DNA of 64,000 nt from Christiangramia echinicola DSM 19838 (GCF_000423065.1 NZ_AUHG01000012.1:310001-374000); one strand, 5' to 3'. Counted from the stretch's first letter, positions 34,166-42,909 are shown. The notes: generated from the letters alone by a model not told the origin. Made by a program: numbers and translations.

Positions 34166-34711
34166 TTACTTTTTTATAGTCTTCTTTACGGAGCCGCAGT
34201 TGAGCATTTTATCACCGAAATATGGATTTTTAATTTCCTCAACGTCAGCATACCAGTACGCACCACCATTATTGAAAGCCATAGGGCAGAATTTCTTGTA
34301 AATAGTCCCACCGGATAGTGCTTCCTCAAACATTGGCCCAGCCAATTCTGTAAAGTTTGAAAATAACCTTCTCTGCTCCTCAATATCGTCAGTGTCTCCC
34401 AATTGCTCAGCGATAGATTTTAATTCTGCACGCTCTTCTGAGAAAGAATCGGCCATACTTTTCGCTGCATCTTGTGCCTCTCCGGCATCGCCATTGGTAA
34501 GTGCCATTTTAATTTCCAGGTAGTTATTCCAGATTTTCCCTGTCATGCCATCTATAAAATCCTGGTCAGCAACATCTGCGGCTTTTTCTTCATTTTTTTT
34601 CACTTCCTGAGGCGTGTTTACTTCAACAGATTGAGTTTCTTTTTTATCCACACAGGAAGCTAATAGTAAAACTAGTAAGGGAGCAATTCCCAACTTAAAG
34701 ATAAATCTCAT
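34166..34711 (-). CDS. DUF3347 lipoprotein (second copy)
   Basis: A 181-residue lipoprotein (LLLASCV, Cys20) with a DUF3347 domain ending in KFCPMAFNNGGAYW and NPYFGDKMLNCG. It is a paralogue of the protein at 30,557-31,165. It is the first gene of the copper operon: DUF3347, DUF305, multicopper oxidase, DUF3347 and haem protein all run on the minus strand with short gaps. The Cys-Pro-Met motif suggests periplasmic copper binding. Confidence 0.83.
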   Translation of the reverse strand: MRFIFKLGIAPLLVLLLASCVDKKETQSVEVNTPQEVKKNEEKAADVADQDFIDGMTGKIWNNYLEIKMALTNGDAGEAQDAAKSMADSFSEERAELKSIAEQLGDTDDIEEQRRLFSNFTELAGPMFEEALSGGTIYKKFCPMAFNNGGAYWYADVEEIKNPYFGDKMLNCGSVKKTIKK

Positions 34712-35062
34712 AATATTAATGGTTTGGTTAATTAATTAGATTGATTTTTTTACACCTCTATTTACTTTAATAAATTAAAAATTGTAGTATTCGTTATAAT
34801 TCATAGATCTACATATTTTCAACATTCAATTCTTAACATCGATTGAATAGAGAGAGATAATTTTTTTTTTTTTAACTAAAGTTTAATTAAAGTGAGCTTG
34901 CTTCTCAGGAATAGCAAAATTAGAAATTGAAGAAATCAATTTCTTATGTTTTTATGGGAAAAACTTTCACAATTGAGTTTATCTAACAAAAAAGTGACAT
35001 TTTATAAGAAATGAGTTATAGATTCTATCAGGAGAAGGAATAATAAATTTCAAATTACCAAA
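34712..35062. other. AT-rich intergenic region between copper operon and integrase
   Basis: About 350 bases without a gene, containing a long T run (about 34,861-34,873). It must contain the copper-operon promoter on the minus strand, but I could not find a clear consensus pair. Nothing else stands out. Confidence 0.5.
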
Positions 35063-36394
35063 TCAAAAATTGATAACACTATCCAAAGCTTCATCAGCAT
35101 CCCTATGGATAAAATTTGCCTGATAATTTAAAGTGGTTTTTAAATCACTATGGCGATATAACTTCTGTAACATTAAAGGATGGATTCTGTCTCCGGCAAT
35201 ATTTCCAAAACTATGTCTTGCAATGTGATTGGATAAATTCTTTTCGATTTCACACTCAGCAGCTAACAACTTCAAATATTTATTTAACTGTTTCGTCGTG
35301 TTTTTTGTTTTTCTATAAAGATCTTCTGGATCTTTAGGATCTACATTCTCAAGAAAAGGAAATACATATCCTTTATTAGATCTTTTAAAACTTTTATAAT
35401 GTCCAAGTATGACTTTAGCTTTTTCTGGAATCTTTAGGCTTAATGGTTTCTCGTTCTTATGCATTACGTAATAAAGACGATCATCTTTAAAATCAGACCA
35501 CTTTAACTTAAGAATGGCGGATATACGTATCCCCGCGAAGTAAAAAGCAACTAACCATATGTTTTTAGTATGCCAAATAATTGAATTAGCTTCCAGTTTA
35601 AGCAATTCTATGCGTTCAATTTCTTTCTTGTTTAAACCAACTTTATTCCCAGAGGTCAGCTTTATTTTTTCTTTATCACCAGCGAAAGGATAATATTTGG
35701 GATCTACAACTTCTTCTTTTATTGCAATATTAAACAAGGTTCTAATAAATATAAGTTGATTTGTAATGGTTCTAGTCTTTTGTCCCAGGTAAGCCGCGCA
35801 AAAGGTTTTATATCGTTCGATAAATGACTTATCGATATCTTGAAAAGTTAAACGATTATTGAGTTTAAAATAAGAAACCCCATCCAGAAAAGAATTAGCT
35901 GAACGCCTAGCATTACTAATACGATCATTTCTTCTCTGTTTTATAGCTTTTATGACCTTTTGCCGCGGGCTTGTTCTATTTAAATTTAAAAACTCTTCAA
36001 TATTAAACAGAATGGATAATTCAGATTTGGCTACTGAATAAGTTTTTCGATCGTATTTTTGTTCAATTCTTTCTGTAGCTAAAAGGAAAAATGATTTTCT
36101 AATCTTAGTTCCTACTAATTTTTTCTTTATCTCTTTAATTGATATCCTATCCTCATTCTGAAAAGAAATATTAGTAGCCTCTGTCAATTTTTTCCTTAAA
36201 AAATTATTAAGACGTTGAGAGTTTTGATGGCTTCTCTTTACCATACCACTTTCCTTATCCCAATCTTTTTCCAAAACATACTGTCCTAGAAAACTATAAT
36301 TAGTAGCATAATTTTCACTTATTCTAAGTGCTAAAGGCGCTGTACCATCTTTCCGTTCTTTATTCTTTCTTCTTACTACTTTTATAGATGCCAT
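35063..36394 (-). CDS. int: Tyrosine recombinase (ICE integrase)
   Basis: A 443-residue phage-type integrase with an N-terminal arm-binding domain (ASIKVVRRKNKERKDGTAPL), a SAM-like core-binding domain (about residues 120-235) and a C-terminal catalytic domain. The active-site residues are visible: Arg290 (FAGIRISAILKLKW), His390 and Arg393 (HIARHSF), His415 (RHSDLKT) and Tyr424 (TLNYQANF). It would insert and excise the ICE at the tRNA-Met 3' end about 170 bases away. The gene is transcribed inward, away from the att site, as is usual. Confidence 0.93.
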   Translation of the reverse strand: MASIKVVRRKNKERKDGTAPLALRISENYATNYSFLGQYVLEKDWDKESGMVKRSHQNSQRLNNFLRKKLTEATNISFQNEDRISIKEIKKKLVGTKIRKSFFLLATERIEQKYDRKTYSVAKSELSILFNIEEFLNLNRTSPRQKVIKAIKQRRNDRISNARRSANSFLDGVSYFKLNNRLTFQDIDKSFIERYKTFCAAYLGQKTRTITNQLIFIRTLFNIAIKEEVVDPKYYPFAGDKEKIKLTSGNKVGLNKKEIERIELLKLEANSIIWHTKNIWLVAFYFAGIRISAILKLKWSDFKDDRLYYVMHKNEKPLSLKIPEKAKVILGHYKSFKRSNKGYVFPFLENVDPKDPEDLYRKTKNTTKQLNKYLKLLAAECEIEKNLSNHIARHSFGNIAGDRIHPLMLQKLYRHSDLKTTLNYQANFIHRDADEALDSVINF

Positions 36395-36442
36395 AACAAC
36401 AATGTTTCTTCTAATAAAGATAACGGAAACATTCTAAAAATG

Positions 36443-36464
36443 GGTACAGAATAGGTACAGAATA
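36443..36464. repeat. Tandem 11-bp direct repeat, candidate integrase arm sites
   Basis: GGTACAGAATA is perfectly repeated at 36,443-36,453 and 36,454-36,464. One repeat per helical turn upstream of an integrase gene and near att is the pattern of arm-type binding sites. The function is inferred. Confidence 0.65.
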
Positions 36465-36465
36465 A

Positions 36466-36507
36466 TTTAATTTTAAATGATATTATTTAATATCATTTAA
36501 AATTAAA
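36466..36507. repeat. 42-nt near-perfect palindrome near attachment site
   Basis: TTTAATTTTAAATGATATTA (36,466-36,485), two T residues, and the exact reverse complement (36,488-36,507). The outer arm shares TTTAATTTTAAAT with the hairpin upstream of the mobilization operon. Possible protein-binding or cruciform site. Confidence 0.75.
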
Positions 36508-36565
36508 AAACACATAAACAGCTAATTACCAGTATATTTGATATATTTCGATATAATAATTTTTA

Positions 36566-36610
36566 GGTTCATAACCCGGAGGTCCCGAGTTCAAATCTCG
36601 GTCTCGCTAC
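36566..36610 (+). other. 3' fragment of tRNA-Met(CAT), att site of the ICE
   Basis: The sequence contains an anticodon loop with CAT (36,570-36,572), the 3' half of its stem (CCCGG), an intact T arm (CCGAG-TTCAAAT-CTCGG) and the acceptor 3' strand ending TCTCGCTAC. No D arm or 5' acceptor precedes it. It is therefore the displaced 3' part of a tRNA, and position and anticodon suggest initiator tRNA-Met. It should be one copy of the direct repeat made by integration; the intact tRNA would lie at the left end of the ICE. Confidence 0.8.
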
Positions 36611-36615
36611 GACTT

Positions 36616-36647
36616 AAAATCCCTTCAATATTGAAGGGATTTTTTTA
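36616..36647 (+). terminator. Terminator of the original tRNA gene
   Basis: AAATCCCTTCAA (36,617-36,628) pairs perfectly with TTGAAGGGATTT (36,631-36,642) followed by a T run. It sits 6 bases past the tRNA fragment, so it is the tRNA's native terminator, left behind by the insertion. Confidence 0.85.
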
Positions 36648-36820
36648 TTCTCAAAATTTAAATCCTGCTCGATTCCCCTAATTAAAAAGTGAACTATAAA
36701 TCTGGATTTTAGGCATTAAATTCAATTCTATCCAAGGAATAGTTATCTTAATAATGATCGTAATCATTTATCTCCTTAAATTAAGATACTATCTTAGATA
36801 GGATATTCAAAGATCATAAT

Positions 36821-37609
36821 ATGCGAACAGGACTGGTTTTATCGGGCGGAGGCGCCCGGGGTGTTGCTCAAATTGGTATTATAAAAGCGCTTGAAGAGCA
36901 TGGTATAGAGATCACTCATATTTCTGGTAGTAGTGCCGGCGCTATAATTGGTGCGATGTATGCCTATGGCGCTTCCTGGGAACAGATACTCAAGTTTTTC
37001 AAATCTGTGCCTATTTTTCATTATAAACGTTATGCCAGAAATAAACCAGGATTTATTGACACAATCAAATTTTATAATGACTTTGCTAATTTTTTCCCCG
37101 AAGACAATTTCAGTATATTAAAAAAGAAATTATATGTAAATACCACTAATTTGATCACTGGTCACAAGGAGATCTTTGAAAGCGGAGAATTGATAAAACC
37201 ACTGTTAGCCTCTGCTTCTATTCCCGGTATTTTTACCCCGGTATCATTTAATGAAGGACTATATGCAGACGGAGGAATTACGAATAATTTTCCAGTTGAA
37301 TCACTCATTCCAGAATGTGATACGATTATTGGCGGTTATGTGAATCCTTTAAAAAATATTCAATCTAACCGACTTAGGCATTCATACCAGGTTATTACAC
37401 GTGCATACCAAATTAGCCTAGATCATCAATGTCGTAGAAAGTTTAAAAAATGTGATCTTTTGATCGTTCCTAAGGAATTGGAGAATTATGGATTGTTCAG
37501 TTTAAAGACCATGGATGCGATCTTTAATATTGGGTATAATGAGGCTAAAATGGTATTGGAAGAAAAAGCAGGTCATTTACTTTCGAAAAAAGGTGAAAAC
37601 AACCTATAA
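36821..37609 (+). CDS. Patatin-like phospholipase
   Basis: A 262-residue patatin-family hydrolase. The oxyanion motif GGGARG (residues 9-14), the serine box GSSAG (about 37-41) and the DGG catalytic Asp (near residue 154, LYADGGITNNFPVE) are all present. Patatin domains release fatty acids from lipids. No signal peptide is visible, so it is likely cytoplasmic. It is the first chromosomal gene after the ICE, transcribed away from it. The neighbours encode lipid transport, which fits lipid metabolism. Confidence 0.92.
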   Translation: MRTGLVLSGGGARGVAQIGIIKALEEHGIEITHISGSSAGAIIGAMYAYGASWEQILKFFKSVPIFHYKRYARNKPGFIDTIKFYNDFANFFPEDNFSILKKKLYVNTTNLITGHKEIFESGELIKPLLASASIPGIFTPVSFNEGLYADGGITNNFPVESLIPECDTIIGGYVNPLKNIQSNRLRHSYQVITRAYQISLDHQCRRKFKKCDLLIVPKELENYGLFSLKTMDAIFNIGYNEAKMVLEEKAGHLLSKKGENNL

Positions 37610-37637
37610 ATTCCCTAAATATTAATTATTGAATAGT

Positions 37638-38636
37638 TCAGTTGCTCTCATTTTTTTCTTTCATTTCTTCCTTCTCTTTTTTACGTTCCAGTTTTCTGAA
37701 ATATCCACGGAACAAAAAGTTATGCTTTAATGCTTCCATATTTTCATTTAGTTTTTTTGTAGATTCTTTCATATTAATAAGAGTTGTGTCAATATTATAA
37801 ACAAATCCCTTATCCTGAGTTAAATAATTCAAGGCCCCTTCTCCATTCTTAATTTCTTTGATAAGTACACCTATATTATCTGTTATTGTAGAAATTCGAT
37901 AACTCGAGGAATCCAGGTTTTTAATAATATTATCCATACGATCCCTGGAAATTGTATCGCTCAATAATACACCGGCCAGACTTTCGTTAAAATTGATATT
38001 CGCCAACTCCCTATTCACCTTTTTCATGGCCCTGGTAGTTTGCTCACTGGTTTCTTTGAGGTTACTTAAAGTTAGTTTTATATCTTCTGCCAGTAGTGTA
38101 TCACTAACCAACACTCCCAATGTTCCTTTGGCTTCCAGAATCTTATTAGTGATCTTTAAGAGGTCTGAAGTAAGCAATGCCGCATTCTCATTAGTAACAT
38201 TTAATGTAGATAGCATATCATCTGCACCAATTCTACTATAAGTTTCAATGGTATCCCCTGGCTTCACAATGGCCAGATCTTCTCCTCCAGGTAGGATATT
38301 CACTACCATACTACCAACCAGTCCATCAGATCCAATGGTTGCGATGGCATCCTTTTTAATAAATCTGCCTGTAGACTCTTCTATCATCATTTGAACAAGA
38401 ATACGGGATTCAGCAAACATTTCAATTTTACTAACTGTGCCTACATTTATTCCGGAGTATCTAACATTATTACCTATTTGCAATCCATTTACATTTTCAA
38501 ATTCTGCAAAGACAGGAATATTCTTTGTAAAAATATGCTGCCTGTTTCCAATGAAATAAAGGGCTAATATTAGAATAGTCATTCCTAATACTACAAATAC
38601 CCCTAATTTAATTCTTTGTGAAGCTGATTTTTTCAT
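37638..38636 (-). CDS. MlaD-type lipid-binding protein (MCE domain)
   Basis: A 332-residue protein with an N-terminal membrane helix (about residues 10-27) and an MCE domain (FAEFENVNGLQIGNNVRYSGINVGTVSKIE, then NILPGGEDLAIVKPGDTIE) followed by a long helical region (about 150-330). MlaD proteins form a hexameric periplasmic ring that handles phospholipids. It is the last gene of the mlaE-mlaF-mlaD operon. The C terminus is highly charged. Confidence 0.9.
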   Translation of the reverse strand: MKKSASQRIKLGVFVVLGMTILILALYFIGNRQHIFTKNIPVFAEFENVNGLQIGNNVRYSGINVGTVSKIEMFAESRILVQMMIEESTGRFIKKDAIATIGSDGLVGSMVVNILPGGEDLAIVKPGDTIETYSRIGADDMLSTLNVTNENAALLTSDLLKITNKILEAKGTLGVLVSDTLLAEDIKLTLSNLKETSEQTTRAMKKVNRELANINFNESLAGVLLSDTISRDRMDNIIKNLDSSSYRISTITDNIGVLIKEIKNGEGALNYLTQDKGFVYNIDTTLINMKESTKKLNENMEALKHNFLFRGYFRKLERKKEKEEMKEKNESN

Positions 38637-38641
38637 GACTC

Positions 38642-39400
38642 CTAATTTTTAAAAAACGCCTGAACCTTTGGATCTTTAGATCTCGATAATTCACTATAGG
38701 TTCCTTCGGCATAATTAACTCCATCTACCAAAAGTATCATCCTGTTAGAGATCACTCTCGCGCAATCCATATCGTGGGTGATTATAAGAGAAGACGTATT
38801 ATAAGTTGCCTGAATATTGCGCATTAATTGAATAATTTCTTTTGAAGTTATGGGATCTAAACCCGTTGTAGGTTCATCATAAAGAATAATTTCAGGTTTT
38901 AATATTAAAGCTCGCGCCAGGGCTATTCTTCTTTGCATACCACCAGATAACTCTGATGGCATAAGATCTAAAGTATCCTCTAGTCCCACATTTTTTAAAG
39001 CTTCTCGTACTAAAACTTCAGTATCTTGCTTTAGATGAAGTTCCTTCTTATGTCTTCTTAAGGGAAATTCTAGATTTTCACGAACTGTCATAGAATCATA
39101 AAGTGCACTTCCCTGGAATAGAAACCCTATATGAGTCCTTAATAGATCCAGCTCCTCTCTACCTAATATTTCAATATCCTGTTCCTTGATCCTTATAGTC
39201 CCGCTATCAGCCTGCATCAAACCAACCAGGCACTTAATCATGACCGATTTTCCAGAGCCAGATTTCCCCATTACTACCAGGTTTTCACCTTTATATAGAT
39301 TTAAGTTGAAACCATTCAATACAGAGTTATCTTTAAAGGACTTTTTTAAGTCTTTAATTTCTAAAATTGGTACTTTATTTCCTGAATTGTTTTCCATCAT
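38642..39400 (-). CDS. ABC transporter ATP-binding protein, MlaF-type
   Basis: A 252-residue ATPase with Walker A GKSGSGKS (near residue 40), ABC signature LSGGMQRRIALARAL and Walker B LYDEPTTGLDP. It drives the MlaE permease in phospholipid transport across the envelope. The start overlaps the mlaE stop by 4 bases, and mlaD follows 5 bases on. This MlaFED order is the common Bacteroidetes layout. Confidence 0.92.
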   Translation of the reverse strand: MMENNSGNKVPILEIKDLKKSFKDNSVLNGFNLNLYKGENLVVMGKSGSGKSVMIKCLVGLMQADSGTIRIKEQDIEILGREELDLLRTHIGFLFQGSALYDSMTVRENLEFPLRRHKKELHLKQDTEVLVREALKNVGLEDTLDLMPSELSGGMQRRIALARALILKPEIILYDEPTTGLDPITSKEIIQLMRNIQATYNTSSLIITHDMDCARVISNRMILLVDGVNYAEGTYSELSRSKDPKVQAFFKN

Positions 39401-40176
39401 CCAAAGAAAATATCAGTTACAAAAACTGCTATAAAGTCTATAACAAATAGTAACATCGAAGTATACACTACCGCAGCGTTCGAAGCTTCACCTACACCTA
39501 CCGTTCCATTAGTACAGTAATATCCCTTATAACACCCCACCAGACCAATAGCAAAACCAAAAAAGAAAGATTTTACCGTAGCTGGTATCACATCTGCAAA
39601 TCGCAGAGCATCAAACACCTGGTTAAAATACAGTAAGAAAGAAACCTCTCCCTTTAAATTTTCAATTATTGCAGATCCAAATAAGGCAATAGCATCGCCC
39701 ACTATAATTAAAAGGGGGAGCATTAAAGTGGTCGCAACTATCCTCGTAACCACTAAATACTTAAAAGGATTAGTGCCAGAAACCTCCATGGCATCTATTT
39801 GTTCTGTAACTCTCATAGATCCCAATTCAGCGCCAATTCCTGAACCTATTCTTCCAGCACAAATAAGCGCGATAATTACGGGGCCAATTTCGCGAACAAT
39901 AGATATGCTAACCATAGATGGCATCCATGATTCTGCACCAAACTCCATTAAGGTTGGCCTGGATTGCAGGGTGAAAACGAGTCCCAGAATAAACCCGGTC
40001 ACCGCAACAAGCAATAGAGATTTGTTACCCATATAGTAACACTGCCTTAATAATTCCTTGAATTCAAAAGGCGGTTTAAAAACTTCCCTGAAGAAGCGAG
40101 AGGTAAAATATACCATACCCCCAGCTTCTTCAAAGAATAATCTTGTTCTGCTCCAGATCGTATTTCCTTCAACCAT
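39397..40176 (-). CDS. ABC transporter permease, MlaE-type
   Basis: A 259-residue permease with about five membrane helices and the MlaE/YrbE signature region (IVREIGPVIIALICAGRIGSGIGAELGSMRVTEQIDAMEV). It is the first gene of the three-gene Mla-like operon. MlaE forms the inner-membrane channel for lipid transport to or from the outer membrane. The promoter on the minus strand upstream of 40,176 is not obvious. Confidence 0.92.
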   Translation of the reverse strand: MVEGNTIWSRTRLFFEEAGGMVYFTSRFFREVFKPPFEFKELLRQCYYMGNKSLLLVAVTGFILGLVFTLQSRPTLMEFGAESWMPSMVSISIVREIGPVIIALICAGRIGSGIGAELGSMRVTEQIDAMEVSGTNPFKYLVVTRIVATTLMLPLLIIVGDAIALFGSAIIENLKGEVSFLLYFNQVFDALRFADVIPATVKSFFFGFAIGLVGCYKGYYCTNGTVGVGEASNAAVVYTSMLLFVIDFIAVFVTDIFFG

Positions 40177-40404
40177 ACTTTAATAATTCGGATTTTTATA
40201 AATAAAAACCAAAACAAACTGATTTACAATGACATATATCAGGTTTAATACAAAACGATTGAATAAATATCGGTTACAGAATTACCGAACAAAGACCAAT
40301 AATATTTAAATTGAGGAATTACCAAACGCTGTTAAACTTATTTAAAATCTATACTGGACCTTTTATACCACCGGAACAAAATTTATATTCAGAAAAAAGA
40401 ACTC

Positions 40405-41349
40405 ATGAAAAAATTAGGTAATACTTCGCTTAACTGTCCACCCATAATTTTTGGCGGAAATGTATTTGGATGGACTGCCAATAAAAAGGAATCTTATAAA
40501 CTGATGGATGAAATGCTGGATCTCGGTATTAATATGATAGATTCTGCAGATGTTTACTCCCGGTGGGCTACTGGAAATAAAGGTGGTGAGTCTGAAAGGA
40601 TCATAGGAGAATACTTAAAAGATCGCAAAAATAGAGAGGATTTGATCATCGCTACTAAAGTTGGCTCCAGCATGCAGCAGGGTGGCGATAAAGATATTTC
40701 TGAAGCCCATGTCATCGTAGCTATTGAAGACTCCTTGAAAAGACTTAAAACAGATTATGTAGATCTTTATTTTACGCACTGGGATGATAATAAAACTCCT
40801 GTGGAAGAAACCCTGGGAGCTTATGAGAAATTAATAAAACAGGGAAAAGTAAGATATATAGGTGCTTCTAATCTATCTCCGGAAAGACTACAGGAATCAC
40901 TTGATGCTGCAAGGACCAATAATCTACCTAAATATGAAGTCTTTCAGCCGGAATATAGTTTAGCCGTGAGGGATAAGTATGAAGGTAAGACCAAACAAAT
41001 ATGCATGGATAATAATTTAGGAGTTACAGGATATTTTTCTTTAGCTAGTGGTTTTTTAACTGGAAAATACCAGAGTGAGGAGGATATAAAAGGAACCGAT
41101 CGTCAGCAATTCTTAAAGTCATATTTCGATGAAAGAGGCAAGAAAATTTTAAAGGCTTTAAAAGACATTTCAGATCATCATAATATCTCACAAGCTGCTA
41201 TAGCTTTAAGGTGGATAATGCAACGCCCGGGAATTACTGCGCCTATAGCCAGCGCCTCAAAACCTGAACATTTACAGTCTTTTAAAGAAGCTATGAATAT
41301 GGATTTAAGTACAGAAGAAATGGAAAAATTGAACCAGGCTAGCAGATAA
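40405..41349 (+). CDS. Aldo/keto reductase
   Basis: A 314-residue NADPH-dependent TIM-barrel oxidoreductase. Features include FGGNVFGWTANKKES, the catalytic Asp/Tyr region MIDSADVYSRW (Tyr near residue 56), the active Lys in IATKVGSS (near 89), the HWDD strand with catalytic His near 124, and a C-terminal NADP-binding segment (PIASASKPEHLQ). It belongs to the YajO/YghZ-like group acting on aldehydes or sugars; the substrate is unknown. It is followed by a bidirectional terminator shared with hisS. Confidence 0.9.
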   Translation: MKKLGNTSLNCPPIIFGGNVFGWTANKKESYKLMDEMLDLGINMIDSADVYSRWATGNKGGESERIIGEYLKDRKNREDLIIATKVGSSMQQGGDKDISEAHVIVAIEDSLKRLKTDYVDLYFTHWDDNKTPVEETLGAYEKLIKQGKVRYIGASNLSPERLQESLDAARTNNLPKYEVFQPEYSLAVRDKYEGKTKQICMDNNLGVTGYFSLASGFLTGKYQSEEDIKGTDRQQFLKSYFDERGKKILKALKDISDHHNISQAAIALRWIMQRPGITAPIASASKPEHLQSFKEAMNMDLSTEEMEKLNQASR

Positions 41350-41350
41350 A

Positions 41351-41385
41351 AATAAAGCCTTCAAAATTTTTGAAGGCTCTATTTT
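41351..41385. terminator. Bidirectional terminator between aldo/keto reductase and hisS
   Basis: AGCCTTC (41,356-41,362) pairs with GAAGGCT (41,372-41,378), with the A- and T-rich inner sequence extending the stem and T-rich flanks on both sides. It serves two convergent genes. Confidence 0.75.
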
Positions 41386-41404
41386 AATTATTCAATATAT
41401 GATA

Positions 41405-42775
41405 TTATTTCAGGATACTTGAAAGTCCTTCAAAATCAAGATTTGATTGTTCTCCAGATTTCATATTCTTTAGGGTGAATTTTTGCTGTTCCATCTCTTC
41501 TTCCCCCGCCAACACTGTAAAAGGAATATTCCTTTTATCGGCATATTTCATTTGTTTTCCCATTTTAGCTGCATCTGGATAAAGTTCCGCTGTGATATTT
41601 TCACCTCTAAGCCTATTAATCGCCTTCATTGCATACAAAGCTTCCTTTTCACCGAAATTGATAAATAAAACTTTAGTATTCTCTGTCACCGTAGCCGGAA
41701 ATAGCTCCAGTTCTTCCAGCACTAGGTAAATACGGTCCAGGCCAAATGAAATACCAATTCCGCTCATATCTTTTAAGCCAAAAATTCCGGTAAGATCATC
41801 GTAACGGCCTCCACCACCAATAGATCCCATTTTTACTTTCTCTGGAGCGGCCACTTCGTAGATCGCCCCGGTATAATAATTAAGACCTCTGGCCAGCGTC
41901 ACATCAAGGTCGAGTTTTGCAGTTTTCAAAGGCATTTCATTTATTGCATCCTGGATAAATTGAAGTTCCTCAATCCCTTTCTGTCCAGTATCTGAACCCT
42001 CCAGGATAGATCTTAGACCTTCTATCTTTTCAGCAAAATTACCATGAAGATTAAAAATAGGCTGAATTTTAGTCAATGCATCTTCAGAAATTCCTTTCTC
42101 TCTCATTTCCTTTTTCACCCCATCCTCACCAATTTTATCCAGCTTATCTAAAGCCACAGTGAAGTCTATCAATCTATCCTGCTCACCGATCACTTCAGCA
42201 AAACCTGAAAGGACTTTTCTATTATTGATTTTTATAGTGACACTCTCGAGCCCAAGTTTACTAAAAACAGCATCATATAATTGAACAAATTCAACTTCCT
42301 GCCATAGACTTTTACTCCCAACTACATCTGCATCACATTGAAAAAACTCTCTAAACCTTCCCTTTTGTGGGCGATCTGCCCTCCATACCGGTTGTATCTG
42401 GTATCTCTTAAATGGAAATTCGATCTCATTCTGATGCTGAACCACGTACCTGGCAAAAGGAACAGTTAGATCATAACGCAATGCTTTTTCACTTATTGAA
42501 GAAGTTAGATTAAGACTGTCTTTTTCTGAAAGCGCTTTTTCATCAGCTTTTTTAAGAAAGTCTCCTGAATTAAGAATTTTGAAAATCAATCGATCACCTT
42601 CATCACCATATTTCCCCATCAGGGTAGATGAGTTTTCAAAACTTGGAGTTTCAATAGGCTGAAAACCAAATCTTTTAAATTCGGATTGAATAATTTCAAA
42701 AATATAATTTCTCTTTGCGACTTCTTCCGGTGAAAAATCCCTTGTACCTTTTGGTATTGATGGTTTTTGTGCCAT
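41405..42775 (-). CDS. hisS: Histidyl-tRNA synthetase
   Basis: A 456-residue class II aminoacyl-tRNA synthetase. It has motif 1-like PIETPSFE, motif 2 (QIQPVWRADRPQKGRFREFFQCDAD), the histidine-specific LARGLNYYTGAIYEV and motif 3 (GIGISFGLDRI), plus an anticodon-binding domain after about residue 360. It charges tRNA-His. Length and motifs are normal for Bacteroidetes HisRS. The gene stands alone with a terminator downstream. Confidence 0.96.
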   Translation of the reverse strand: MAQKPSIPKGTRDFSPEEVAKRNYIFEIIQSEFKRFGFQPIETPSFENSSTLMGKYGDEGDRLIFKILNSGDFLKKADEKALSEKDSLNLTSSISEKALRYDLTVPFARYVVQHQNEIEFPFKRYQIQPVWRADRPQKGRFREFFQCDADVVGSKSLWQEVEFVQLYDAVFSKLGLESVTIKINNRKVLSGFAEVIGEQDRLIDFTVALDKLDKIGEDGVKKEMREKGISEDALTKIQPIFNLHGNFAEKIEGLRSILEGSDTGQKGIEELQFIQDAINEMPLKTAKLDLDVTLARGLNYYTGAIYEVAAPEKVKMGSIGGGGRYDDLTGIFGLKDMSGIGISFGLDRIYLVLEELELFPATVTENTKVLFINFGEKEALYAMKAINRLRGENITAELYPDAAKMGKQMKYADKRNIPFTVLAGEEEMEQQKFTLKNMKSGEQSNLDFEGLSSILK

Positions 42776-42909
42776 GATCTGTATTAAGCTGAATTTGCTA
42801 TTTAGGACTGCAAATATCTTAATTTTTAGACGAACCCAAACAAAATTGAAATTTTAAGTAACAAAGTTCTAATTTTATAGTCTAACCGGTAAGCCAGAAA
42901 AATCAACCC

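Larger units (their letters stand above)
36395..36560. other. Region between integrase and attachment site
   Basis: No gene. It carries a tandem repeat (GGTACAGAATA twice, 36,443-36,464) and a 42-base palindrome (36,466-36,507). Both are good candidates for integrase arm-type or excision-factor sites. Confidence 0.7.
1..36610. mobile_element. Integrative and conjugative element, right-hand part (left end outside window)
   Basis: The span holds conjugation genes (TraG to TraN-like, coupling protein, relaxase, mobilization protein), cargo for metal handling, and a tyrosine recombinase next to a 3' tRNA-Met fragment. That order is the usual layout of a Bacteroidetes ICE integrated in the 3' end of a tRNA gene. 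The right boundary lies within the tRNA fragment (about 36,566-36,610). The left boundary and the intact tRNA are not in the window. Some transfer genes typical of the family (traL, traO, traP, traQ) are not seen here, so self-transfer ability cannot be judged. Confidence 0.85.
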
